From Apium graveolens (lineage: Eukaryota > Streptophyta > Magnoliopsida > Apiales > Apiaceae), in contig NC_133657.1 in the NCBI RefSeq assembly GCF_009905375.1, forward strand, positions 46,798,192 through 46,862,191: a stretch of 64,000 nucleotides of DNA. The letters run 5' to 3'. The position numbers and the translations under genes were made by a program. The notes beneath the pieces were generated by a model. That model saw only the letters and a program-made list of their open reading frames with translations. It did no database searches and had not been told where the DNA came from. Positions 1-10,860 of this stretch are shown piece after piece (position 1 is the first letter of the stretch; each line of letters starts with the position of its first letter).

Positions 1-2031
1 ATTATGCTGAATAAGAAAACTTTTCATGCCACACTATGTAGGGGTTCTTCTATTGTTATTCTGAGATCTTATTAGTACTTTATATGAGATATAAGTGTAT
101 GTAAAGATCGTCAGAATCCAAATTCGAACACTTTGATTTTTCCCGAAAATCCACCAGATACCGAAAGAATTGAGTATAAGGTAACATGATTAAAAGGATT
201 TAAATTCAAGGAATATAAGAGAGGATCATAAAAGGAATATAATGTATTGAGAAAGGTTAAGGGAACCCAAGTAATAAGATCCCGGGTATGATCCCTCAAA
301 CGATAAACGAGAACGAAAGTTAAGCGAACCGTATAACAGATCAGCGGTCATTAGCCAAGTAATTAAGAGCTAATCAAAGAGATTAGTGATGATGATGTCA
401 CCACACCAACAAGAAGATGACAAGTGTGGGAAGATGACATAGGAGGATGATATAAGCATGACCAAAGGGAAAGTATTGTTGGTTGATTTCAAGCCACACA
501 AATTTTACCATGGTTAAAAGGTAATTAACAAAACAAAAGGATATCAACCAAGCCTTTTATGCACAAAGATCAATAAAACAAAGCAAGCTTCTCTCCCCCC
601 CCCCCTTTCATCTTCTTCATTTCGAATTTTTCACCAAAATGGTGAATTAGAAATTCAAAACACAAGCTATACTCCATGGAAAATTATAAGGTTTGTTTCT
701 TTGGATCCTATATTTCATAACTAAGAAGAGCAAGTAGTTTGAGTGCTTGAATCAAAGGTTTTCTATCTCAAAAAAATCATTTTAGTTTAGGGTGAATAGT
801 AACTTTCAAGAACAAATTTTTGATTCTTGATTTTATTTGCAAGGTCAAGGTAGCTTAAGCATATATTAAGGCTTCCATGGACATTCCAAGGATCTTTCTT
901 TGATTAAAAGCTTCAAGGAAGGTATAACTCTTCATGATCTTAGTATTAAGATTGTTTGATATAAATGATTATGATGATGGAATGATAGATTAAGTGTAAT
1001 AGTTGTTTTGTCATGTTGAGATCTTAGTGGTTAAGTGCTTTTGTTAATTTTGGAGTTAAAAAGTAGCACTAGTTGTTCTTGATGATTCATGGTATGATTT
1101 GAGATTGGTTTAAATGGTTTAAAGTGGTTGATGAGTGATAAGGTCATATGGTTGTATTGGGATTGATTGGTGATGGTTTGGTGTTGAATTTGTTGGTAAA
1201 ATTTTGGGAAATCGCGTAAACATAGTCGTCGTAATGTCCGATTTACTTTAGGCTGTTTTTGTTCTTAACATTAGGACCCGTGAACTCACTGCTAGGTTTA
1301 TACCATTGCCATGATTAGATAGTTCGTGTTACGAGCTTCGTTTTGATATGTAGTTCGTTTGATTCCGATGTACGGTTTAGGAGAAATGACCGTTTTAAGT
1401 AACGGCGTTTCGCGACCGAACCATTACCCCTCGCCTTACTTTGAAACCTTGGTTAAGGACCTTAAATGACTAATTGAGGTAATAAACAATTATGTAAAGT
1501 GGATTATGCAGTTGGTAAGGTACTCGCGAAAGAATCGCCTTAAAACCCTTAATGGTTAATTTATTAAAAATGGTGGAGCCGAGGGTACTCGAGCGACTTA
1601 AGTAAATCGTTAAGCGTGAAAGCGAACGTTAGGACTCTAAATGGTTAAAGTCTAGTTTCTTAAGCGATCGGGGTTTAATTCCGACTTATGTTGTTGTTTA
1701 TAGGTTATCGGACCCACTCTAAGCTTAAGTCTATCCGGGAGGACTCAGGCAAGTTTTCTACCCGTTATACTGTTGTTGTGATGTAAATATATGTATATGC
1801 ATTATCTTGTGATAAGTGCATGGTTGTTATTAGCAAATTTTGCGATATATTGGAGCATGCTGATATGGTATATATGCATGTCTGTTTCGTAATCTTGATA
1901 TATATCTGTTGATTCAATTGCTTATAAGTTGCATAATACCTATGCTAGAGATAAGCAGTAGTTGCGTATACCCTTAGTATAGGGGACCCAAAGTTGAACA
2001 TTTTCTAAAACCGGGAGTCGATGTTCCTTAG

Positions 2032-2034
<3 letters not shown>

Positions 2035-2066
<32 letters not shown>
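2035..2066. repeat. TA microsatellite in LTR
   Basis: About 16 uninterrupted TA units. The same place in the related LTRs (near 31140-31170 and 51260-51285) is also TA-rich but shorter or interrupted. Confidence 0.9.
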
Positions 2067-2067
<1 letters not shown>

Positions 2068-2103
2068 ATATAGTTTTCAAAACTATTAATCGAATAAGGT
2101 TTA

Positions 2104-2505
2104 TTCGATAACTTTTATTTTATTTAATGAATATTATTACGAATATTTATTCGAGGGCTTATGACTCCTGTTATTTTATTTAATGAATATTATTACGAAT
2201 ATTCATTCGAGGGCTTATGACTCCTGTTATTTTATTTAATGAATATTATTACGAATATTCATTCGAGGGCTTATGACTCCTTTTATTTTATTTAATGAAT
2301 ATTATTACGAATATTCATTTGAGGGCTTATGACTCCTTTTATTTTATTTAATGAATATTATTATGAATATTCATTTGAGGGCTTATGACTCCTTTTATTT
2401 TATTTATTGAATATTATTTGAATATTCATTCGAGGGCTTATGACTCAGTTTATATTATTTAATGAATATTATTTGAATATTCATTTGAGGATCTATGACT
2501 CCGAT
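2104..2505 (+). repeat. 55-56-bp minisatellite inside the long LTR
   Basis: About seven head-to-tail units. The phrase GAGGGCTTATGACTC starts near 2153, 2209, 2265, 2321, 2377 and 2432, with a degenerate unit at 2487. Each unit contains a near-palindrome, AATGAATATTATT then GAATATTCATT. The orthologous arrays in the minus-oriented LTRs are at about 30890-31100 and 50990-51215 with fewer units. Confidence 0.9.
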
Positions 2506-4273
2506 TATTTGCTGAGATATATTCTTTATTTTATTAAAGAATGAGGTGTCGATAATCAAACTTATCTTGATTATTCAAATAAAGATAGTACTTTCGTATA
2601 AGTATATCTTTGGTTATTTAATACTCATTTCAAGTATAAATTTTACAACTTCTACCTCAATTATTTGTTTAAAGATTATTCTTTATGGGAATATTATTTG
2701 AATATTAATATTCAGATATTTTCTAATATATTGGGACTGATTTACTTTATTAAATCAGCATTACTCCAAACACTCTTTAAAGTGTTTTCGAGTCTTTAAA
2801 ATGATTTTTAAAAGTTAGAGCGGATCCCAAAACTCATTTTTATATATTTAAGATCTTCCTTTTAAAGGGGATTTAAATACTCGCTCAAAACCAGAGGGAT
2901 CCGGCTCTGTGGTGTATTTTATATTCACAACGAGGTTGCTGTTTTGATAAATGAATTGATTACTTACCCAAGGTTCGGGAAGTAAGTCCATCTATTGAGT
3001 CGGCATAAGCAACATGGGCTCAGTGGGCGTCCATGAAAGTGTAAGTGGCTCAGTGGGAGTCCATCAAATGTGTAAGTGGCTGAGTGGTAGTCCAGCATAA
3101 GGTCCTATTGCGGCCAGGGTGATGACCAGTGGGGAATTCGTCCATCTACTAGTAGAAAAGGTTACTTATTGGTATCTTTGCCTGATCAGCAAGATATCAG
3201 GTTTATGCCAAGGTTTTCTCCTTTCCAAATTCATTAGATATTGCAACTCTGTTTATAATTTTCATAACAGAGGTTTTCAAGGACTGTATGAAATGTATAT
3301 ATATATAGGTGTATATATATATTAGGACTGAATGAAGTATCTCGTAACTTTATTATTTATAATGATGTTCAAAGATTGAATCTATTCAAATCTTGTCTTG
3401 TAGTCTCATCTATGTGATGAACTTTTGAAACTAATTATAACTTGAACGGTGGTAGTTCAAGTAGTATTTGGAAAAGATATAAGTATATTGGAGTATCTTG
3501 TAACTTCATCTTTTAAACTTATATCTAGCAAATGATTATCTTATGCATGTCAAGGATTTTCAGAAAAACGTTGAGACAAGGTTAGATATATGAGATCACC
3601 TTGCAACGAGAGTTTTATACAATTATAAACTGGAACTTTGTGTATATTATGCATGGAAGAGGACTTCCAAGATTTTGAAAAGTATATATGTATATATACT
3701 GAATATTTTGCGACTTCATCGCATTAAGATATCAAACTTGGTCCATTTCTTTTGACCAAGACTTTCATGAGTACTATGAGAAGGCTCATATATAGTTAAT
3801 CATTATACATATTATTTTGGTGGGCTTGCTACTCACCCTTGCTTTCTTCTTTCATCACACAACAACAGATAGAAAAGATGAACATGACCAAGCTCCCAAT
3901 TCGCGAGCGGATAGGAAACGTTCCGCAGTTTCCTATAGGCGTTGATGTCGCTGTAGCTGAGGTAGGAACTACCAATAGGCTAGGCTTTCAACTTTTGATG
4001 TACCAGATTATGTATATTTATGAATTGTAATAATGGCAAAGAAATGTAAATTTATTCAGAAACCTTTTTAAGGTGTATTGGCATATAATTGTGGAATAAA
4101 ACGACTTGTGATTATTTTTGGATATTCATCTCTGAGACTATAACTTGTGGTGTGTGTGTTTATTGTGGGGTCACAATACAGAGTAGTTGATAATTTATTA
4201 AGATTGGGTGTTATTAAGGGAAATGGAACTCGTGACAACCCGGATCCCCGACCCCGGATTTGGGGGTGTTACA

Positions 4274-5095
4274 GATGTGCTCGTCAAGGTGGATAAGCTC
4301 TTCTTTCCTGGGGATTTTGTTATTCTGGATTTTGAGGAAGATAAGAAGATTCCCATAATCTTGGGAAGGCCTTTCTTGGCTACTGGCCGTACCTTGATAG
4401 ATGTGCAAAAAGGTGAACTTACTATACGGGTACAAGATCAGGATGTGACCTTCAACGTATTCAAGGCAATGAAATTCCCTACAGAAGATGAGGAGTGCTT
4501 AAAAGTGGATGTGATTGATTCTGCGGTTACTTCGGAACTCGATCGCATGCTAATGTCTGATGCATTGGAAAAGGCCTTAATGGGGGATTTTGACAGCGAT
4601 GATGAAGATGGCAACGAGCAATTACAATATCTGAACGCTTTTCCCTGGAAGCGAAAGCTGGACATACCATTTGAATCTCTTGGTACTTCTGACCTTAAGA
4701 ATGCTGAAGGAAAGCTCAAACCATCAATAGAGGAAGCACCTACCTTGGAGCTCAAGCCATTACCTGAACACTTGAGGTATGCTTTTTTAGGTGATTCATC
4801 TACGTTACCTGTTATTATTTCATCTGACCTTTCAGGTAGTGAGGAAGACAAGCTCTTAAGGATTTTGAGAGAATTCAAATCGGCTATTGGATGGACCATA
4901 GCAGACATCAAGGGGATAAGTCCTTCATATTGTATGTATAAAATTCTGCTAGAGGAAGGTAGTAAGCCAACTGTGGAACAGCAGCGAAGACTGAATCCTA
5001 TCTTGAAGGAGGTGGTGAAGAAAGAAATTCTGAAATGGCTAGATGCAGGCATCATTTATCCTATTTATGATAGCTCGTGGGTGAGCCCCGTATAA
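4274..5095 (+). pseudogene. Athila pol: protease C-terminus and linker to RT
   Basis: Frame begins at the LTR junction with DVLVKVDK and continues through ILGRPFLATG, the C-terminal half of a retropepsin. The catalytic Asp motif would lie upstream, beyond the inserted LTR. An acidic linker follows (about residues 70-160 from the junction), then the start of the RT region with WLDAGIIYPIYDSSWVSPV. The frame ends at a TAA (5093-5095) where the Athila RT normally reads straight on into CVPKKGG, which is seen in the same frame immediately after the stop. The open frame extends upstream to 4208 only because the LTR end happens to be open; those residues are not pol. Confidence 0.85.
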
Positions 5096-6287
5096 TGTGT
5101 ACCTAAGAAAGGAGGTATCACTGTGGTCGCAAATGAAAAGAATGAGCTCATCCCCACTCGAACAGTTACAGGATGGAGAGTATGCATGGATTATAGAAAA
5201 TTGAACAAATCCACAAGGAAGGATCACTTCCCTCTTCCATTTATTGATCAGATGCTTGACAGGTTGGTGGGTCATGAGTATTTTTGTCTTCTGGATGGTT
5301 ATTCAGGGTATAATCAGATTTGTATTGCACCAGAGGATCAGGAAAGGACTACCTTCACTTGTCCATTTGGCACGTTTGCATTTCGCAGAGTTTCGTTTGG
5401 GTTATGTGGCGTCCCGACCACTTTTCAGAGATGTATGATGGCTATATTCTCTGACAAGATTGGAAATAATGTCGAAGTGTTCATGGATGACTTCTCCGTC
5501 TTTGGACATTCATATGATGAATGTTTGAATAATCTGCGCGCCGTACTCAAAAGATGCGTGGAAACTAATTTGGTGTTCAATTGGGAGAAATGTCATTTTA
5601 TGGTGCGTGAAGGCATTATTCTTAGGCATAAGGTCTCTAACAAGGGTCTGGAGGTGGATAAGGCCAAGGTGGGAGTCATTGAAAATCTTCCCCCACCTAA
5701 TTCTGTGAAAGGAATCCGTAGTTTTCTCGATCATGCGGGTTTTTATCGGCGATTTATCAAGGACTTTTCAAAGATATCTAAGCCGTTGTGCAATTTGCTT
5801 GAGAAAGATGTGCTTTTCAAATTTGATGATGAATGTTTGGCAACATTCGAGACTCTCAAGAAGAGTTTGATCACTGCACCAGTTATTACAGCACCAGATT
5901 GGACAGAACCGTTTGAGATGATGTGTGATGCAAGTGATTATGCAGTAGGTGCAGTTCTGGGACAGCGCAAGAAAAATCTCTTCCATGTGGTCTACTATGC
6001 GAGTAAGACTTTAAATGGGGCCCAATTGAACTACACCACTACTGAGAAGGAGCTTTTAGCTATAGTCTTTGGTTTCGAGAAATTTTGATCTTATCTACTT
6101 GGTACGAAAGTAACAGTATTCACTGATCATGCGGCTATTCGCTATCTAGTTTCCAAGAAGGATTCGAAGCCGAGACTCATTCGTTGGGTGCTTTTACTTC
6201 AGGAATTTGAGTTAGAGATCAAGGATAGGAAAGGTACTGAGAATCAAGTAGCTGACCATCTCTCTAGGTTGGAGAATCACGATTCTA
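5096..6287 (+). pseudogene. Athila pol: reverse transcriptase and RNase H
   Basis: RT landmarks in order: CVPKKGG, CMDYRKLN, FPLPFIDQMLDRL, LLDGYSGYNQI, the catalytic box VFMDDFSVFG (about 5478-5507), and the thumb FYRRFIKDFSKI. RNase H follows with MMCDASDYAVGAVLGQ, YYASKTLNGAQLNYTTTEKELLA and, after a stop, [10 protein letters not shown]. The stop is TGA at 6086-6088, between GFEKF and SYLLG. RT and RNase H active-site residues are otherwise present, so decay is light and mainly by nonsense changes. Copies DNA from the element RNA in the capsid; not functional here as a single polyprotein. Confidence 0.88.
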
Positions 6288-7645
6288 CTTCACAAGATAG
6301 GATGTTAATCAATGAATCTTTTCCGGATGAGCAGTTGTTCGCAGTTCAGGAGGAAGAACCATGGTTTGCAGATATTGTAAACTATCTCGTCAGCAATGTA
6401 ATGCCTCCTAATTTGACATCCGCTCAAAAGAAGAAGTTTCTGCATGAGGTGAAGTGGTATATGTGGGATGAACCATATTTGTTTAGACAGGGAACTGACC
6501 AGATCATCAGGAGATGTATCCCGTTCTGTGAGACGGAGGGGATATTACGAGACTGCCATTCCACGGTTTATGGTGGACACTATGGTGGTGAGAAGACGGC
6601 AGCTCGTATTCTGCAAGCACGTTTTTTTTGGCCTACTTTGTTCAAGGATGCTCATCAGTTTATTTTAAGGTGTGATCGTTGCCAAAGAGTGGGAAATTTG
6701 ACAAAAAAGGATGAGATGCCATTAAATGTGATGCTTGAAGTCAAGGTCTTTGATGTTTGGGGAATCGATTTCATGGGGCCTTTTATCTCGTCTTGCAATA
6801 ATCAGTACATCTTGCTGGCAGTCGATTATGTCTCAAAATGGGTAGAAGTTAAAGCTTTACCGACAAATGATGCAAAGGCAGTGCTAAATTTTCTTCATAA
6901 GCAAAATTTCACAAGGTTTGGAACACCTCGGGTAATCATAAGTGATGAAGGATCACATTTCTGCAACCGTAAGTTCACTTCTATGATGCAGCGTTATAAT
7001 GTGAATCATCGAGTAGCTACTGCCTATCATCCGCAAACAAATGGTCAAGCGGAAGTGTCTAACAGAGAGATAAAGCGCATTCTAGAGAAGGTTGTTTGTC
7101 CGTCAAGGAAGGATTGGTCTTTAAAGCTCGATGAAGCTGTTTGGGCTTACAGAACAGCATACAAAACTCCACTTGGTATGTCACCGTTTCAGTTGGTGAA
7201 CGGTAAGGGATGTCATCTACCTGCGGAGCTTGAGCATAAGGCCTACTGGGCATTGAAGAAGTTGAACCTGGATTTAGATGCAGCTGGTAAGAAAAGAATG
7301 CTTCAGCTTAATGAACTTGATGAATTTTGACTTCAAGCGTACGAGAATAACAAAATGTATAAGGAAAAGGTGAAGAGGTGGCACGATAGGAAGCTACATC
7401 CTAAGTTATTTATGCCAGGGCAACAAGTTCTCTTATTCAACTCTCGGCTTCGACTTTTTCCTGGGAAGTTGAAATCAAGGTGGTCTGGACCTTTTATTGT
7501 CAAAACTGTGTTTCCACATGGAGCGGTGGAAATTTTTGAGAATGATCCGGACCAAGCATTCAAGGTTAACGGTCAGCGGTTGAAGCACTACTATGGGGAC
7601 ATGGCAAACCGAGAAGTGGTTAGTGTCATTTTGTTGACTACTTGA
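6288..7645 (+). pseudogene. Athila pol: integrase
   Basis: Zinc-binding region with [10 protein letters not shown] and CDRCQRVGN; integrase core with [18 protein letters not shown] and [18 protein letters not shown] (the D, D, E positions are visible); then [21 protein letters not shown] at 7328-7330 interrupts the C-terminal part, and the frame continues with the [21 protein letters not shown]-terminal region to a stop at about 7643. No chromodomain is present, as expected for Athila. It would join element cDNA to the host chromosome; broken here. Confidence 0.88.
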
Positions 7646-7802
7646 GAAGGGTACGAAACGTCAAGCTAATGACAAAAAAGAAGCGCTGCGTGGGAGGCAA
7701 CCCATGAAATGTTGTTATAGGAACCCTTAGAAGTTAATAACCTATCCAAAAACACAAAAAAAATCAGAAAACAGGGGCTGAAAAAAAAATTCCAGTGACC
7801 CC

Positions 7803-7880
7803 CTGAGCGCCCGCTCAGCTTTGCTGAGCGACCGCACAGCAAGCTGAGCGCCCGCTCAGCTTTGCTGAGCGGCCGCTCAG
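7803..7880. repeat. GC-rich palindrome block, copy 1
   Basis: Alternating copies of CTGAGCGCCCGCTCAG (inverted repeat, 7-bp arms around CC) and CTGAGCGGCCGCTCAG (perfect 16-bp palindrome at the end of the block), joined by CTTTGCTGAGCG-type linkers. Much more GC-rich than its surroundings. A close copy lies in the LTR at 10692-10770. Confidence 0.92.
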
Positions 7881-8026
7881 GGGTCGAGAACCAGAATTTT
7901 TTTTTTACAATTCAGAAAAAAAAACAAAAGAAAAAAAAAACAGTTGTAGCCCATAAACCCACGATTTGTTCCCACTACCCCATCATTTTAACCCTTAATT
8001 CCCAAACCCTAATCTAATCCACACCC

Positions 8027-8034
8027 TATATATA
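8027..8034 (+). promoter_or_regulatory. Putative internal TATA box for the envelope-position ORF
   Basis: TATATATA preceded by CC, about 100 bp upstream of the ATG at 8133 and about 150 bp downstream of the palindrome block. The 30-100 bases after it are C/A-rich and lack upstream ATGs, as in plant 5' leaders. Transcription from here is inferred, not shown. Confidence 0.5.
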
Positions 8035-8132
8035 CATACACCTATCCTACATATCTCCCACAAAATTCCTACACTTAAACTCTCTCCCAAACACCAAAAC
8101 TCAGTTCTTACACATTTTTTTTTCACGAATCA

Positions 8133-9302
8133 ATGGCACCCAAGAGAGCACACACTATTGACAGCAGCAGCACAGTTCCTACTGCTGATTCATCGAGGGG
8201 TACTGCTGCAAGGCCTCGGTTAACTGACAGAGCTGCGGAGGAGTACACTAGGCTTTTGGGGAAGCCGATTCTGAAGGAGAGAGGGTTTTTACCATCGGGG
8301 AGGGATGGTGAGTTGCTGCCCATAATTGCAGAGAAGGGGTGGATAGCTTTTTGCGAGTCGCCCGAAGCAGTGCCGATGAGTGTGGTTCGCGAGTTCTATG
8401 CGAACGCGAAGGCCGAAAATAATGGGTTTTCTGTGGTCCAAAGGCTGACAGTTGATTATCACCCTACGGCGATTCGCCGTGTGATTGGACAACGAAAGAG
8501 GAAGCCCGAGGAGGAGAACTGGAATGAAAAGACTGCTGAGGACTTTGACTTGGATTTGATTTGTGCGACTCTCTGTCGACCGGGCACAGTTTGGACCTTC
8601 AGGACCGGCACTAATGAGTATCGTCACTTTCCGGCGATCGCCATGAACAGGTATGCCCGTGCATGGAATGCATTTATTTGTGCTAATATTTTTCCTTCCT
8701 CGCATGCACACGAGGTCACAATTGAGAGAGCACAGTTGTTGTGGGGAATTCTGAATGAGGAGTACTATGTGGACCTTGGTGAGTTTATCTACCAAGAAAT
8801 TCTGAAGTTTTTGAGGGGAGTAAAGCATATGAACATCCCTTATGCATCCACGGTTACGAAGCTATGCCAAGCAGTGGGTGTGAACTGGCCGGCTCATGAG
8901 CAGTTACAGTTACCGGCAGCTCCGATTGATTCTGGCACTCTGAATGGGATGCAGGAGTGGACCGGTGGTGAGCCTGAGGAGCATGGGCTGGGTTATCGTC
9001 TTCCAGGAGGGCGTCCAGCACGAGGTGCTACTATGGCTAGGCCAGGGCGTGATGAGGCTGGTTCTTCGAGAGCTCAGGAGGGTGCTGGGTTGGCTGATGC
9101 TCATTATAGGAGGCTTTCACGGCGGATGGATGCCATGTATGAGACGCAGAGCAGGTTTGCTCAGGAGCTCACCCTTGCGTTAGGGACTGCTTTTCGGGGC
9201 CTTGGAGCTGATATCCAGTGGCCAGTTTTTGGTGAGGACTCTGCATACCCGCCGCCTGATACTCCACCCACTGAGGGTGATGATGATGATGACTCCGAGT
9301 AG
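8133..9302 (+). CDS. Athila envelope-position ORF (putative plant transposon protein)
   Basis: 389 aa, open from ATG to stop although the pol upstream is broken in three places. Residues 1-35 are Ser/Thr/Ala-rich; about 60-230 match the conserved 'putative plant transposon protein' region that I recognise from Athila second ORFs (FYANAKAENNGFSVVQ, LCRPGTVW, NAFICANIFPSSHAHEVT, LWGILNEEYYVDLG). About 310-350 looks helical and amphipathic (YRRLSRRMDAMYETQSRFA). The C-terminus is acidic (GDDDDDSE). I see no signal peptide and no convincing transmembrane helix, so envelope function is not supported; the name reflects position only. The ATG sits in AATCAATGGC, after a 5'-leader-like stretch. Function unknown. 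Confidence 0.8.
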   Translation: MAPKRAHTIDSSSTVPTADSSRGTAARPRLTDRAAEEYTRLLGKPILKERGFLPSGRDGELLPIIAEKGWIAFCESPEAVPMSVVREFYANAKAENNGFSVVQRLTVDYHPTAIRRVIGQRKRKPEEENWNEKTAEDFDLDLICATLCRPGTVWTFRTGTNEYRHFPAIAMNRYARAWNAFICANIFPSSHAHEVTIERAQLLWGILNEEYYVDLGEFIYQEILKFLRGVKHMNIPYASTVTKLCQAVGVNWPAHEQLQLPAAPIDSGTLNGMQEWTGGEPEEHGLGYRLPGGRPARGATMARPGRDEAGSSRAQEGAGLADAHYRRLSRRMDAMYETQSRFAQELTLALGTAFRGLGADIQWPVFGEDSAYPPPDTPPTEGDDDDDSE

Positions 9303-9350
9303 GTATACCCTGTGTTCCTTTCTACTACCTTCACTGAGGACAGTGAAGAT

Positions 9351-9366
9351 TTTAAGTTTGGGGGTG
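9351..9366 (+). repeat. Polypurine-tract-like motif, upstream copy
   Basis: TTTAAGTTTGGGGGTG, 50 bp after the ORF stop, not followed by an LTR. Confidence 0.75.
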
Positions 9367-10433
9367 GTAGTTAAGGAATATTGTGTGTGTGTCATATAGG
9401 TGCATATTCATGATAGTTTAGTTCATATAGTTGCATAATTTATGCCATATAGTTTTTTTTGTTATGTATGTCATGTAGCTCATGCATTTACCATGATCCC
9501 TTTTGCAATGATTTATCGACTGAATTGTGATATTGATGCGAGTATAGTGATAGCATTAAAGTGATATTAAGTCGTGTAGGTTGATATGCATGCTAGAAAC
9601 ACTTGTAATTCCACTAAGTCTTAGAGAATGCGTAAGGGCTAGATTGTTGTTATGATTTGGTTGTTTTTGAGGTCAATCTACTTATTATGCTTAGAATTCG
9701 ATAATAGGTTCTTAGTGATAAAGGAATGAAAAAGAAAAAAATTTGGAGAAAAAAAAATGGAATTTGTTGCTAGTTGTGGCTAGGCATCAAATGGCTAGTA
9801 GCCGGCTCACATATGGTGCGAGTAGTCTAGGGTTGAGCAAGATGGAGCGAAACGCACTCTCTCAGAAGTTATAAAAAAATATTTAGTTTATGCATAATTG
9901 ATCTAGAGTGGGCTCTTTGGTATTCGAGTTATTAAGTTCTTAGGGGACTTTGTGCCTAGTGACCTAAGGCTTTTAGAGTCTGGGATCCGCTAACCTAACG
10001 CTCATTACATGGATACCATTGTATAAGTCTTTTGTGGACCTCACTCATTGCACGGTCAAATAAGCATTTGTGTTGTGAATAAAAAGCACGATTCCGTAAT
10101 AAGCTCCAGAATTCTTGTAGTGTTGTATATCACTTTGTGCCTAGAATTTTTTATTCTTTGTATAATCATTGGATTGCCTTGAGGATAGTCTAGTCATAAT
10201 AATTGGTCTAGTTCTGAAGCATATCTGTTAAGCGATTGCACACACCACGTTTCTGGCTGTATGTCCGTTTGCATGAGTTTATTGATCTTTAGTTGTCTAA
10301 CTGCATTCGTTGAGATGTTGCAATTTGGTTGGTTAATCGTAGTAAGGGGGATCGCTGCATTTTTATATAGATTGCATTCATGCATGTTTTTTTATTTGTT
10401 TTTGAGTCTGTGACGCTTGAGGACAAGCATCGA

Positions 10434-10449
10434 TTTAAGTTTGGGGGTG
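10434..10449 (+). promoter_or_regulatory. Polypurine tract of the Athila element
   Basis: TTTAAGTTTGGGGGTG immediately before the 3' LTR (TGATAAGTGG). Primes plus-strand DNA synthesis in this family by position. Confidence 0.85.
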
Positions 10450-10691
10450 TGATAAGTGGCATTTTATACCACTTAGAACGTCTTAAAATGGCTTAAATTG
10501 GTGTCTTGAAATCAAGTATTTTGTGTATTTGATGCGTTTTTCTAGTGTTTATGCATTTCAGGGTATTAGTTGCATTTCGGGGGAGGAATCATCAAGAATA
10601 AGCCTTGGCATGTGTTCATCATTGCGAAAGGAAAGAAACGGGCAGATTACGGCAAAGAAACGGAGCAAAATCAGATTTTTTCCAGTAAAAG

Positions 10692-10770
10692 TCTGAGCGC
10701 CCTCTAAGCATTGCTGAGCGGCCGCGCAGCAAGCTGAGCGCCCGCTCAGCTATGCTGAGCGGCCGCGCAG
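10692..10770. repeat. GC-rich palindrome block, copy 2, in LTR
   Basis: Same arrangement as 7803-7880: CTGAGCG-type units with linkers GCATTG and GCTATG. Several half-sites carry single changes (CCTCTAAGC, GCCGCGCAG), so it is partly decayed. It lies about 85 bp upstream of the LTR TATA box. Confidence 0.92.
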
Positions 10771-10854
10771 GGTCGGGGAAAAAAATATATTATTTCAGGA
10801 CTTCTACTTCTGTTTGGTTTCCACTTCTATGTAATCTGAGTTTTATGGGACTAT

Positions 10855-10860
10855 TATATA
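10855..10860 (+). promoter_or_regulatory. Putative Athila LTR TATA box
   Basis: TATATA in CTATTATATAAGTAG, in the 5' third of the LTR. Confidence 0.55.

Larger units (their letters stand above)
1..4273 (+). mobile_element. Long-LTR Gypsy LTR (5' tip off-window)
   Basis: Reads as the reverse complement of the LTRs at 29106-33222 and 49652-53625: shared landmarks are the TATATA-rich stretch, the 56-bp minisatellite, the 'cagtgggcgtccat' repeats near 3015-3100, and the terminal GGGGGTGTTACA ending at 4273. By alignment the first window base lies about 58 bp inside the LTR, so the left end is just outside. The right end abuts an Athila protease reading frame, so this LTR (solo, or the right LTR of an element lying to the left) inserted into the Athila; GATGT (4274-4278) is the expected right target duplication, which cannot be confirmed without the left flank. 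It is visibly more diverged than the other two copies are from each other. The LTR carries no convincing ORF. Confidence 0.85.
7646..8132 (+). other. Athila pol to ORF2 intergenic leader
   Basis: Holds no ORF. In order: A-rich runs, the GC-rich palindrome block (7803-7880), poly-A stretches, a pyrimidine/AAACCCTA-rich stretch, a TATA box, and an AC-rich leader directly before the ATG at 8133. Composition is like a plant promoter plus 5' leader rather than spacer. Confidence 0.7.
9303..10449 (+). other. Athila 3' untranslated region
   Basis: About 1.1 kb without a plausible gene. It contains two near-copies of a purine-rich motif: GAGGACA, about ten bases, then TTTAAGTTTGGGGGTG, at 9337-9366 and 10420-10449. 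The second directly precedes the LTR and is the functional polypurine tract by position. Confidence 0.75.

Noticed and set aside
4208..4273. N-terminal extension of the protease frame
   Set aside because: It is LTR sequence that happens to be open and in frame with the Athila protease at the junction; not a real gene start.
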